Source: JANNAT01 sp031422555 (GTDB lineage: Bacteria > Pseudomonadota > Alphaproteobacteria > Rhodobacterales > Rhodobacteraceae). Taken from it: a DNA stretch of 21,495 bases. Made by a program: the position numbers and the translations under genes. The stretch covers positions 1-21,495 of the forward strand of contig JANPLZ010000150.1 of NCBI GenBank assembly GCA_031422555.1, written 5' to 3'. Positions 1 to 10,327 of the stretch are shown in pieces; position 1 is the stretch's first letter; each line of letters opens with the position of its first letter. Under the pieces are notes generated by a model, which saw nothing but the letters and a program-made list of their open reading frames with translations, ran no database searches and was not told the DNA's origin.

Positions 1-536
1 AAGTACTGTCCTTGACGTCGAACCTTCGCACATCTGATGCATCCCCGTAAGAATGCATACAATCATTTCTGTCTCGTGCTTTGGTTGTCGAAACAACAAA
101 AGCCGCAAAACAGTGAAGCTTGTCACCAAGATCATCGGATAACCTCGCGGAAACCCTACCTGGCCGATATGCTGCGATCACGACGCCGAAACGCCCAAAC
201 CGCCCACATATCTCTTCATAAACTATACATCTTCAAAGAGCAGCCCGGCGACAAAAATTTTCGAGGCGCCAGTTTCCTGACGTATCTCGTCGATCTTATC
301 TTCAGGTTTTCCGAACCACGCCAGCAACTCTTGCTGCCGTCAGATCCGTCACCGTAGCTGTTTCGCTTCGGTGAGGCGGTGTTTAGGACGCACCGCCAAA
401 ACCCGCAAGAGGGAAAAAGCATCTCGTCGCATTTTTTTCATAAATCCCGAATTATGCACAATATCTTGGGGTTGCCGGTTGAACGACCGCTAAAAACCAT
501 AAGTTTGCGCAACAATCTTACACCGCCGCCGCGTTT
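1..536. other. Unassigned region upstream of the window's first clear gene
   Basis: No gene can be supported here. The stretch is less GC-rich than its neighbours and contains only short open frames on both strands without recognisable domains. On the minus strand, a frame starting with ATG at 441 runs 30 codons to TGA (351-349). It meets a second TGA at 342-340 and then stays open with protein-like composition from 339 to 223, ending in TAG. This could be a broken gene but has no assignable family. No convincing terminator for the msrPQ operon, which ends at 537, was seen. Confidence 0.5.
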
Positions 537-1160
537 CTACGCCGTTACACCCACTGTTTTGCGCGCCTTCATCCAGCGGGCCGCCAAAACTGCGATGACC
601 ACGGCCAGATAAAACAGCGAATCCAACGTGTAGACCTTGCCGATCATCACAAAATGCACCGCACCTGCCAGCGTTGCCGGATAGGCCAGCAAATGCAGCC
701 GCTTCCATGTCGCGGCCCCCAACCGTTTGATCGACCGGTTGTTCGAAGTGATCGCCAGCGGCAGCAGCCCCAAAAACGCGCCAAAGCCGATCAGGATATA
801 AGGGCGCTTGAACAGATCAGTGGTGATTTCAGACCACCGCAGGCCCATGTCCAACACAATCCACGTGGCAAAGTGCAAAGCGATAAAGCCAAAGGCAACC
901 AGACCGACCGCCCGGCGAAACTTTATCGCATTGATACCGGCCCAACGCAGCGGCGTGATGCACAGCGCGACCACCAGAAATTGCAGGCCGCGTTCCCCCA
1001 GCCCTTTTTCCAATGCCTTCACCGGATCGGGCCCGGCGTTGTTGGTCAGAATAAGAGCCATGATGAAGCCAAAAATCAAAAGGCCCAACACATAGACAGA
1101 CCATGCCGGGATGCGTTTTGCAGTGCGGTTGATGGCGTCTGTCAATTGCGCGGCGGCCAT
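537..1160 (-). CDS. msrQ: MsrQ, haem-binding membrane subunit of the MsrPQ methionine sulfoxide reductase system
   Basis: This 207-residue, multi-pass inner-membrane protein belongs to the ferric-reductase-like (YedZ/MsrQ) family. It passes electrons from the quinone pool or a flavin donor through b haem to periplasmic MsrP, which repairs oxidised methionines. Hydrophobic segments lie near residues 22-40, 58-72, 84-102, 121-137, 157-172 and 181-195. Candidate haem ligands are H96 (in ALHF), H156 (in RLHLLAYP) and H169 (in AVHF), the usual positions in the family. The ATG shares one base with the TGA of msrP (TGATG), so translation is coupled and the two form an operon. Length is normal. Function is inferred from the family and the neighbour. 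Confidence 0.93.
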   Translation of the reverse strand: MAAAQLTDAINRTAKRIPAWSVYVLGLLIFGFIMALILTNNAGPDPVKALEKGLGERGLQFLVVALCITPLRWAGINAIKFRRAVGLVAFGFIALHFATWIVLDMGLRWSEITTDLFKRPYILIGFGAFLGLLPLAITSNNRSIKRLGAATWKRLHLLAYPATLAGAVHFVMIGKVYTLDSLFYLAVVIAVLAARWMKARKTVGVTA

Positions 1161-2056
1161 CAGTAATCCACCGTCAGATCTTGTCCGGTATACAGCGATG
1201 CCACCTGATCGGCGTAACCATTGAACATCAGTGTGTCTTTGCGACCGCCAAAAAGCCCGCCGCCGATGGGCCGCTCGGATGCCTGGGTCCAGCGCGGATG
1301 ATCGACGGTAGGATTTACGTTGGCGTAAAAGCCGTATTCATTGGCCTGCAGCATATTCCATGTGGTTTTGGGCTGTTCCGCCACCAGAGAGATCCGCACA
1401 ATCGCCTTGATGCTTTTGAAACCATATTTCCACGGCACCACCAACCGGATCGGTGCGCCATTCTGGTTGGGGATCGGCGCACCATATAGGCCCGTCGCCA
1501 TCAGGGTCAGCGGATGCATCGCCTCGTCCAGACGCAGCCCTTCGCGGTAGGGCCATTCGATGGAGACCGATCCGATCCCCGGCATTTCCTCGGGGCGCAC
1601 CAGCGTTTCAAACGCCACATATTTCGCCCCCGCCTGCACGCCCAGTTTGGTCAGCAGGCCTGACAGTTGGAACCCTTGCCACGGCACAATCATCGACCAC
1701 GCCTCGACACAGCGGAATCGGTAGATGCGTTCCTCGATCGGTTGATCCTTGATCAGGTCAGCAAGACTATAGGTGCCGGGATTATCGACCAACCCATCCA
1801 CCACCACCGACCAAGGATCGGTTTTCAGAACGCTGGCATAGGCGGCGGGGTCTTCCTTGCCGGTGCCGAATTCGTAATAGTTGTTATAGCTGGTGATGTC
1901 TTCCAATGTGTTGGGCACGTCATCAGGCCCCAGTGCCTGCGCCGCCGCGGGGCTGGCAAAGCCCAGCGCTGCCGCCCCAGCGATTAATTGGCGGCGGTTC
2001 ATGAAAAACTGTTTTGGCGTCACATCTGACATTTGCAGATCGGGGGTAAAAGGCAT
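1160..2056 (-). CDS. msrP: MsrP, periplasmic molybdopterin-dependent protein-methionine-sulfoxide reductase
   Basis: This 298-residue catalytic subunit (YedY family) reduces methionine sulfoxide in periplasmic proteins, using electrons from MsrQ. A twin-arginine export signal (NRRQLIAG at residues 20-27, then a hydrophobic stretch ending ASPAAAQA) implies folded export with the cofactor. C116 in YRFRCVEAW is the expected molybdenum-ligating cysteine of the sulfite-oxidase fold. The start at 2056 was chosen because AGGAG lies just upstream and the Tat motif is then near the N-terminus; the frame stays open upstream to 2164 without a better ribosome site. msrQ follows with a one-base overlap. 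It is divergent from the fasciclin gene, with 277 bp between the starts. Confidence 0.95.
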   Translation of the reverse strand: MPFTPDLQMSDVTPKQFFMNRRQLIAGAAALGFASPAAAQALGPDDVPNTLEDITSYNNYYEFGTGKEDPAAYASVLKTDPWSVVVDGLVDNPGTYSLADLIKDQPIEERIYRFRCVEAWSMIVPWQGFQLSGLLTKLGVQAGAKYVAFETLVRPEEMPGIGSVSIEWPYREGLRLDEAMHPLTLMATGLYGAPIPNQNGAPIRLVVPWKYGFKSIKAIVRISLVAEQPKTTWNMLQANEYGFYANVNPTVDHPRWTQASERPIGGGLFGGRKDTLMFNGYADQVASLYTGQDLTVDY

Positions 2057-2333
2057 TGCAGGCTCCTGTTTGGTTTGGGCCAACATGCACCAAGGGCGTA
2101 AAAACGCAAAATCATCTTGTCTCACGTCCGCGACACGGGTTTGAAACAATTGCGGATGCCTCACACCCGGTCACAGTTGGTAAAGCAACCGTGAGTGGTG
2201 CGTCGGAAACAGGGCGGCTAGCCTTAGATTCGCCCAAGGCAATGCCCGCTCACGCGAATTTTAAGGTGAACCAATCCCGCAGCCAAAGCGTATGAGTTTT
2301 GCCAATCCGGCAAGATCAATAGGAGTGACCCCA

Positions 2334-2813
2334 ATGATCCGTAGAACCTTTATCGCCCTGACCGCCGCCGTCAGCTTTTTGGCAGCACCGGCCTTCGCCC
2401 AGGACATGGACATCGTCGACACCGCCGTCGGCGCTGGCACGTTCACCACGCTGGTGGCCGCAGTGACCGCAGCAGGTTTGGTTGACACGCTGAAGGGCGA
2501 AGGCCCGTTCACCGTGTTCGCGCCCAGCGACGCAGCCTTTGCGGCCCTGCCAGCAGGCACCGTGGAAGACCTGCTCAAGCCAGAGAACAAGGATAAGCTG
2601 ACCGCGCTGCTGACCTATCACGTCATCGCAGGCAAAGTCATGGCTGCTGATCTGACCGAAGGCATGAAGGCAGCAACTGTCAACGGTGCCGAAGTGACGA
2701 TCACTTTGGACGGCGGCGCAAAAGTTAACGGTGCCACCATCTCGACCGCAGACATCGCAGCGAAAAACGGCGTGATCCATGTGATCGACGCCGTGATCAT
2801 GCCCCCGATGTAA
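2334..2813 (+). CDS. Secreted single fasciclin (FAS1) domain protein
   Basis: This 159-residue protein has a Sec signal peptide at 1-22 (MIRRTF, then a hydrophobic core ending APAFAQ) followed by one FAS1 domain. Visible FAS1 landmarks are the H1 box FTVFAPSDAAFAALP (59-73), the central LLTYHV (92-97) and the H2 box NGVIHVID (145-152). FAS1 domains mediate adhesion or surface interactions; in bacteria the precise role is mostly unknown, and none is claimed here. The ATG at 2334 is preceded by AGGAG eight bases upstream; the frame continues upstream to 2292 but would spoil the signal peptide. It is transcribed divergently from msrPQ and ends at a strong hairpin terminator. Confidence 0.92.
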   Translation: MIRRTFIALTAAVSFLAAPAFAQDMDIVDTAVGAGTFTTLVAAVTAAGLVDTLKGEGPFTVFAPSDAAFAALPAGTVEDLLKPENKDKLTALLTYHVIAGKVMAADLTEGMKAATVNGAEVTITLDGGAKVNGATISTADIAAKNGVIHVIDAVIMPPM

Positions 2814-2838
2814 TGTTTATCGTGCTTTAAGTGGTGTT

Positions 2839-2877
2839 ATGGCCCGCCCGGGGTTACCCGGTGCGGGCCATTTTTAT
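2839..2877. terminator. Bidirectional intrinsic terminator
   Basis: The perfect 9-bp arms ATGGCCCGC (2839-2847) and GCGGGCCAT (2863-2871) can extend inward through CCGGG/CCCGG and are followed by TTTTTATT. It lies between the convergent ends of the fasciclin gene and the sulfotransferase-like gene and could serve both, though the T-run is on the plus strand. Confidence 0.85.
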
Positions 2878-2930
2878 TGGGATTACGCCGATGAAGCGCG
2901 GGTGCTTGAGACGCCCGCAGCACCGGCCCA

Positions 2931-3998
2931 TCAGCCAGCCACGTTTCTGATCCGCTCCAAGGCGTCTGGCGAAAGCGCGGCAACCGGACGGCTGTGGGCA
3001 GTGGCCGAACCTGCATGAGAATCGGCCGCAAATGCAGTAAGTCCGGGCGCAATACCGGCGTCATCCATGCCACAGATTGCAAACATCCGCGCAAGTTCAG
3101 CGTGGGGGTTTGCCACCAAATCCTCATACCTAAACAGGTTCAGCGGCATCCCTGCCAACACCGCGTCGCCAAAACTTGCGCGATGGGCAAGCCATGCCAT
3201 CGCGGCAAGGCTGTCAAAAGTGACGTTGTCGGCCGCCATATCGACATGACCCCGAAGATGGCCCGGATCCGCATTGGCAGACATCATCTTCCACGAGAAA
3301 AAACGATCCGTTGGAGAAAGATCCAATACGCCGCCAAGGCGCTGGTGAAAGCCAAACAGGGAATTGCACCATGCGGCGGCGTTTCGCGTCAGATACAGAA
3401 ACGTTGCGCTGGGTTCGGCTGCGTGTATCGCGGGCAATATCGCCGTGATCTGGCTGAAGTGTTTGACGATCAGCGTTTTATGCGCCGCCTGAGGCGGCAC
3501 CATCACCCGCAGCATCCGCATCCCGGCACGCCACAGCGCCACCAGTTGATCCGCAGGCAACGCCGCGCGATTCATCGCAAGATCAAATGTGAACAGCGGC
3601 TCGGACAGGCACCAACCCTGCCCTGACGCGTTGAAAACATTGTGCAACAAGGTCGATCCACAGTGACCGATGTTGATCAGATGCACCACGGATGGCGCTG
3701 CGGGTGCTTTTTCGGCGATGTCCACAAATGTGGCAACCGGCATGCGCAAAACGCGCTTGGCCCGTTCATACTGACGCTGATAGCTGAACGGCGCCGCCGC
3801 CAGGTCTGCGTCGGTGCCGATATCGACAAAGACAGCCACATCGTTGGCAAGATCGAAGGAAAACAACGCCCAGCCTGGTTCCGTCAACACCAGATCCGGT
3901 TGGGCAGCGACGTCAACGTCGCAGCGAAACGCCTGCACCATGTCGCCCATGAAAACTGGGCCTTCTTGCCGCGATGTTATGGTTGCGAGCGTGGTCAT
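2931..3998 (-). CDS. Sulfotransferase-like protein
   Basis: With the ATG at 3998 the protein has 355 residues. The central P-loop-like segment INIGHCGSTLLHNVF (109-123) resembles the 5'-phosphosulfate-binding loop of PAPS-dependent sulfotransferases. YLTRNAAAWCNSL (202-214) resembles the 3'-phosphate-binding region, and LFRYEDLVANP (288-298) is a hallmark of the bacterial sulfotransferase family. The N-terminal ~100 residues are not recognised. Substrate is unknown. An alternative TTG start at 4067 adds 23 residues and lies 15 bases after the clpB stop; the ATG at 3998 was preferred for its GGGGGCGG ribosome-site-like stretch. It is the gene after clpB on the same strand and may be co-transcribed. 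No signal peptide is seen, so it is probably cytoplasmic. Confidence 0.78.
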   Translation of the reverse strand: MTTLATITSRQEGPVFMGDMVQAFRCDVDVAAQPDLVLTEPGWALFSFDLANDVAVFVDIGTDADLAAAPFSYQRQYERAKRVLRMPVATFVDIAEKAPAAPSVVHLINIGHCGSTLLHNVFNASGQGWCLSEPLFTFDLAMNRAALPADQLVALWRAGMRMLRVMVPPQAAHKTLIVKHFSQITAILPAIHAAEPSATFLYLTRNAAAWCNSLFGFHQRLGGVLDLSPTDRFFSWKMMSANADPGHLRGHVDMAADNVTFDSLAAMAWLAHRASFGDAVLAGMPLNLFRYEDLVANPHAELARMFAICGMDDAGIAPGLTAFAADSHAGSATAHSRPVAALSPDALERIRNVAG

Positions 3999-4082
3999 AC
4001 CGCCCCCCGGCAAAATGTCGCTGCCACTGTGTAGCCCATGATAGACAGCGCCTGCCGTGTCAGACAAGCGCCGCCTTTTCCA

Positions 4083-6695
<2,613 letters not shown>

Positions 6696-6765
6696 CGGCC
6701 ATACTCCTTCATCGGCACCCCGTCACACACCCGTTATGGCACATGCGACCGGCCCCCTTCCAAAC

Positions 6766-6792
6766 ATGGGTAAGCCACGATCTGAATGCAAG
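6766..6792 (-). promoter_or_regulatory. Candidate RpoH (sigma-32) promoter of clpB
   Basis: Read on the minus strand, CTTGCA (6792-6787) is followed after 16 bases by CCCATG (6770-6765), resembling the heat-shock sigma consensus CTTGAA-N13-17-CCCCAT. It lies 71 bases upstream of the clpB start, and clpB is a classical RpoH target. The match is by eye only. Confidence 0.5.
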
Positions 6793-6818
6793 ATTGTTAA
6801 GAAATTGTTCGCGCCGAG

Positions 6819-7652
6819 TCAGTCCGGCAAGCCATAGCGCACAAAGGCAAAGGCCGATCCATCGGGCGACCAGCACGGCACGTTGATGCTGCCCTGCCCG
6901 CCGGTCATCTCTATCACCCGCCGCCGGGCGCGGCCATCCGGCGCCATCAGGCACAAAGCCACCGGCAGATCGGCGGGGTGGCCCAACGTGCCGGGCGGAT
7001 AGGCAAGGTAAAGCACATGGCCCCCATCGGGCGACGGATGTGGAAACCAGTTCACGTGATCATCGGCAAACAGCTTGCGTTGCTGGCTGCCGTCGGTGTT
7101 CATCACCCAAATCTGCGCCTGGCCATCGCGGTCGCAATTATAGTAAATCTGCGTGCCATCGGCGGAATAATCTGGCCCGTCGCAATGGCCTTCGCCCATC
7201 GTCAGGCGCGTCTCGTCACCACCCTCAACCCCAATGGTGTAAACATCAATCACCCTGCTGCCGCCGCGCGCCGCAACATAGGTCAGCCGCGCACCATCGG
7301 GCGACCAGCCATGCCACCAACTGGGGGCATCGGGCGAAATCAGGCGCAGATCACCACCCGTGGCGGGCATCGTGTAGATCTGCGATCCCCGCCCTTCGTG
7401 ATGTGACGAGACAACGATGGTTTTGCCATCCGGGCTGATGCCGTGATCATTGTTACATTTGATGGCCGGACCGGTATCAACCGGGACCATCGCAGGCGCG
7501 TCAAGCGGCACCCGATACAGCAGCCCGCCACCATTGATCAGCAGGCTGGACCCGTCAGGATGCCAATTCGGCGCTTCGATCACGGTGTCCGCCTGCAAGA
7601 CCACATGTGTCGTCCCGGTTGCAACGGTATAGATTTCCAACGAACTGCGCAT
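6819..7652 (-). CDS. TolB-like beta-propeller protein (SPDG/PD40 repeats)
   Basis: This 277-residue protein is built from repeated WD40-like PD40 units. The motif (H/W/Y/I/P)-x-P/A-D-G recurs at about residues 31 (HPDG), 73 (SPDG), 117 (SPDG), 163 (SADG), 207 (SPDG) and 262 (SPDG), each followed by a beta strand, giving about six blades. Unlike TolB it has no visible signal peptide and no TolB N-terminal domain, so a cytoplasmic role is likely; TolB itself is not the right name. It starts six bases after the stop of the uncharacterised gene upstream, so the two are probably one transcript. Substrate or partner is unknown. Confidence 0.82.
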   Translation of the reverse strand: MRSSLEIYTVATGTTHVVLQADTVIEAPNWHPDGSSLLINGGGLLYRVPLDAPAMVPVDTGPAIKCNNDHGISPDGKTIVVSSHHEGRGSQIYTMPATGGDLRLISPDAPSWWHGWSPDGARLTYVAARGGSRVIDVYTIGVEGGDETRLTMGEGHCDGPDYSADGTQIYYNCDRDGQAQIWVMNTDGSQQRKLFADDHVNWFPHPSPDGGHVLYLAYPPGTLGHPADLPVALCLMAPDGRARRRVIEMTGGQGSINVPCWSPDGSAFAFVRYGLPD

Positions 7653-7658
7653 GATCAG

Positions 7659-8429
7659 CTATTCCCGCGCTTTTGGCTTTAGCAACACCGCGGGGCGCAG
7701 CGCTTCGGCGGCTTTGAACAGCGCGAAGGTCTGGTTGACGTAATTCACCACGCCGCCGATCTGTTCCAGATATTTCGCCAGTTCCGGCGTGCGGTCCGCC
7801 TCGACCATCTGCACCGGGCGATCCGGGCCTTCGGCTTCGAACTGGCAATAAAACAGCGGCTCGCCCCGGCGCAACACAATGTCTTTTTCCGGCTCGTGCC
7901 ATTCAAACGCCCACATCAAAGGGCGCGGCCAGACGTTCATCGGAAACCGCCCGCCAAAGATGGTGCCGGGCAACGGATCTTTGCGGTAATGCGCAAACGC
8001 GGCCAGTTGGGTCACATAAACCAACTCATCCGCGATGAAACAATAGGGCAGCACCATTTGCACCGTGGGCCGGTCAGGGTATCGCCATTCGGCCTCGGAC
8101 ACCAAGGTCATCACTTCGCCCAGCTTGTTGCCGCGAATAGACGATCCAACGCCTGCCCGGTTCACCAGATGCGCCTTGCCCTTGTCATCGCGACCAAATC
8201 CCAGCTGAATATCGAAGGGGCATTTGATAACGAAATAGCGGCTTTCCATCTGGATCACTGCCGGGCAGCGGCTGGCCGATTTGGCATGCGCCTTATTGGT
8301 CTGGCGAAACATCAACCGTTCGGGTGCATCATAAAGGATGGCCCCTTTGTCCGACGTCAAAAACCACCCCACCGTGACCGGACCAGCCTTTGGCCCTTCG
8401 GGACGATCGAACGTGAAATTGATTTCCAT
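7659..8429 (-). CDS. Conserved-looking protein of unknown function
   Basis: This is a 256-residue protein that I do not recognise. It has no signal peptide or membrane segment and is rich in aromatic residues. Segments look like constrained structure, for example FGGRFPMNVWPRPLMWAFEW and the histidine/tryptophan-rich stretch after it. The start at 8429 (MEINFTFDRP) was chosen because AAGGGCAG sits just upstream; the frame stays open to 8579 but that extension is cysteine/tryptophan-rich, lacks a ribosome site and overlaps pyrF. The stop lies six bases before the beta-propeller gene, so a two-gene operon is likely. It is divergent from pyrF. Confidence 0.75.
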   Translation of the reverse strand: MEINFTFDRPEGPKAGPVTVGWFLTSDKGAILYDAPERLMFRQTNKAHAKSASRCPAVIQMESRYFVIKCPFDIQLGFGRDDKGKAHLVNRAGVGSSIRGNKLGEVMTLVSEAEWRYPDRPTVQMVLPYCFIADELVYVTQLAAFAHYRKDPLPGTIFGGRFPMNVWPRPLMWAFEWHEPEKDIVLRRGEPLFYCQFEAEGPDRPVQMVEADRTPELAKYLEQIGGVVNYVNQTFALFKAAEALRPAVLLKPKARE

Positions 8430-8563
8430 AGACTGCCCTTGTGCGTTTTGCGCAGAGTCCGCCCAAACCCATGGTGCTGTCAATCCGCCACGATCACAGC
8501 ACCCGGCTTGACAGGCCCACCAAGCGCCACCATGACGCAAACATGCTAACGAAAGATGCGCCG

Positions 8564-9274
8564 ATGTCTGATGCCCCAATGTCTGATGATCGCCTGATAG
8601 TTGCGCTTGATGTGCCCAATATCGTGCAAGGACTTGATCTTGCCGCGCGGCTTGGCGATGCGGTCAGCTTTTACAAAATCGGGCTTGGCATGCTGACGGG
8701 TGGCGGTCTGGCCTTGGCGAACGAGTTAAAGCAGGAACATGGCAAGCGCATCTTTCTGGACCTGAAACTGTTCGATATTGGCGCTACGGTCGAATCCGCC
8801 GTGCGGGGCATCACGCAGTATGATCTGGATTTTCTGACCGTGCATGGCGACCCACAGGTGGTGCGGGCGGCTGCACAGGGCCGCCGCGACAGCAGCCTGA
8901 AAATCCTTGCTGTCACCATCCTGACCTCGCTTGACCGCGCCGATCTGGATGCCAACCTGATCAAATCCGGCGACATACATGCCATCACCGTCGAACGCGC
9001 CGCGCGCGCGCTTGAAGCTGGCGCAGATGGGGTTATCGCCTCACCACATGAAGCCGCCCTGATCCGGGCGCTGCCGCAGGCGCGGGGCAAACTTATCGTT
9101 ACCCCCGGCGTGCGCCCCGAGGGTGCGGGGAGGGCCGATCAAAAGCGGGTTGCGACCCCGCATCGGGCAATTTCTGACGGGGCCGATCATATCGTCGTGG
9201 GTCGTCCGGTGTGGCAATCCGCTGATCCGGCGGCGGCGGCGCGGGCGATCATCGCGCAACTGCCAATACGCTGA
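8564..9274 (+). CDS. pyrF: Orotidine 5'-phosphate decarboxylase
   Basis: This 236-residue TIM-barrel enzyme converts OMP to UMP in the last step of de novo pyrimidine synthesis. The catalytic signature FLDLKLFDIGATV (64-76) carries D66, K68 and D71, the conserved D-x-K-x-x-D. RLIVALDVP (10-18) is the usual first strand, and VTPGVRP plus IVVGRPVW near the C-terminus form the phosphate-binding loops. The start is uncertain: ATG at 8543, 8564 or 8579 are all in frame. The ATG at 8564 has a weak GAAAGA upstream. The start region contains a 15-bp tandem duplication encoding DAPMS twice. Confidence 0.95.
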   Translation: MSDAPMSDDRLIVALDVPNIVQGLDLAARLGDAVSFYKIGLGMLTGGGLALANELKQEHGKRIFLDLKLFDIGATVESAVRGITQYDLDFLTVHGDPQVVRAAAQGRRDSSLKILAVTILTSLDRADLDANLIKSGDIHAITVERAARALEAGADGVIASPHEAALIRALPQARGKLIVTPGVRPEGAGRADQKRVATPHRAISDGADHIVVGRPVWQSADPAAAARAIIAQLPIR

Positions 9275-9319
9275 ATTTCTGCTATGCTGCCGGGATTATG
9301 ACCCCGCAGGACTTTTGCA

Positions 9320-10087
9320 ATGACCAATCCAACCGACAAAGCGGACTCGCCCCCGGTGCATGAGGTTCAAAAGAACGACAATGGCCTGATCCTGTCTTAC
9401 ACCGCCTTGCAACAATTGCTGGGCTATCTGGGCCTTGGCCTGCCGGTCGGGTTGATCCTTTTCGCGCTGTTGTCAGGCGCGGGATTGCAGCCGTCAATTT
9501 CTGATTTCTACTACACGCCAATGGGCGATGTTCTGGTTGGCACGCTGTGTGCCATCGGCGTGTTTCTGCTGTGCTATCGCGGCTATGAGCCGTTGGTCAA
9601 ACAGCGCATTTCTGACCGGCAAGTGTCTTTTGTGGCAGGATTTGCCGCCATTGGCGTGGCACTTTTTCCGGTGCATCGGCTGGACTATCCACCGGCCTGC
9701 ACGGTTAACCCCTGCTTGCTGTTTGGCGCAACATCGCACCCGGATGTGTTTCATTATGGCAGCGCAGGCGTGTTTTTCGCCTGTCTGGCGATCTTCTGCC
9801 TGATCCTGTTCCCGCGTGGCGATCAAGACAAGGCAGGCCGCATTTTGTGGTCAACCCCGCGCAACAAGTTCTACGCAGTTTGCGGCAGTCTAATCGTGGC
9901 CGCTATGCTGGCGATGATACCCTATGTGCTTGGCAGTGCTGAGACCCGAGACCAATTGGGCCGCTACAACTATCTGTTCTGGTGGGAAACCGTGGGCATT
10001 CTGGCTTTCGCCGCCTCATGGCTGCGCAAAGGCAAGGCGCACGACGCGCTGGCCAAAGTGATCAAAACAATGGCTAACGCGGCGTAA
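9320..10087 (+). CDS. Uncharacterised six-TM membrane protein
   Basis: This 255-residue protein has six predicted membrane segments at about residues 31-51, 70-87, 102-117, 145-164, 186-203 and 220-235. The first 25 residues are polar. The motif ISDFYYTPMGDVLVGTLCAIG (60-80) between the first two helices looks conserved in a widespread family of unnamed bacterial membrane proteins that I remember only in outline; function is unknown. Three cysteines (C127, C132, C160) and a HxxxFHYG-like stretch (140-147) lie around the fourth helix. ATG is preceded by AGGAC. It lies 45 bp downstream of pyrF on the same strand and may be read through from it. Confidence 0.8.
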   Translation: MTNPTDKADSPPVHEVQKNDNGLILSYTALQQLLGYLGLGLPVGLILFALLSGAGLQPSISDFYYTPMGDVLVGTLCAIGVFLLCYRGYEPLVKQRISDRQVSFVAGFAAIGVALFPVHRLDYPPACTVNPCLLFGATSHPDVFHYGSAGVFFACLAIFCLILFPRGDQDKAGRILWSTPRNKFYAVCGSLIVAAMLAMIPYVLGSAETRDQLGRYNYLFWWETVGILAFAASWLRKGKAHDALAKVIKTMANAA

Positions 10088-10320
10088 ACTTCAGAAAATC
10101 AATTTCGAGAACTACCGAGTCGTCTACAGATCGTAGATTGCCAGATGTTGCAATTGTGACGAAGAATGGCTGTATTATTCGTTGTGCAATTGTTTCAAAG
10201 ACTTAAACCGTCCGACAACCGCAGATAAAGCCAGCCGCTATGGCGGCGCAGTTACAGAAAGAAACGGGTCGGATCGTCCAAACACAGGCTACCCGGCAGG
10301 TCCAAGTAGTCCAAGTAGTC
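10088..10320. other. AT-richer intergenic accessory patch without a supportable gene
   Basis: About 230 bases after the membrane-protein gene are clearly less GC-rich than the surroundings. The only open frame (10182-10367, plus strand, TTG start, 61 codons) lacks a ribosome site and has a low-complexity end, so it is not called. A 5-bp hairpin TCTAC-agatc-GTAGA occurs near 10122-10136. The composition suggests a recombination scar or inserted DNA. Confidence 0.4.
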
Positions 10321-10327
10321 CTAGTAG
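10302..10327 (+). repeat. 9-bp tandem repeat, about three copies
   Basis: CCAAGTAGT occurs twice exactly (10302-10310, 10311-10319) followed by a degenerate copy CCTAGTAG (10320-10327). It sits next to the point where the decayed NUDIX reading frame ends. Confidence 0.8.

Noticed and set aside
37..357. 106-codon plus-strand frame at the window start
   Set aside because: Composition is not protein-like, no ribosome site, no domain, and the region shows signs of being non-coding.
10302..10327. Short repeats as a CRISPR array
   Set aside because: The units are 9 bp, directly adjacent and have no spacers or cas genes nearby.
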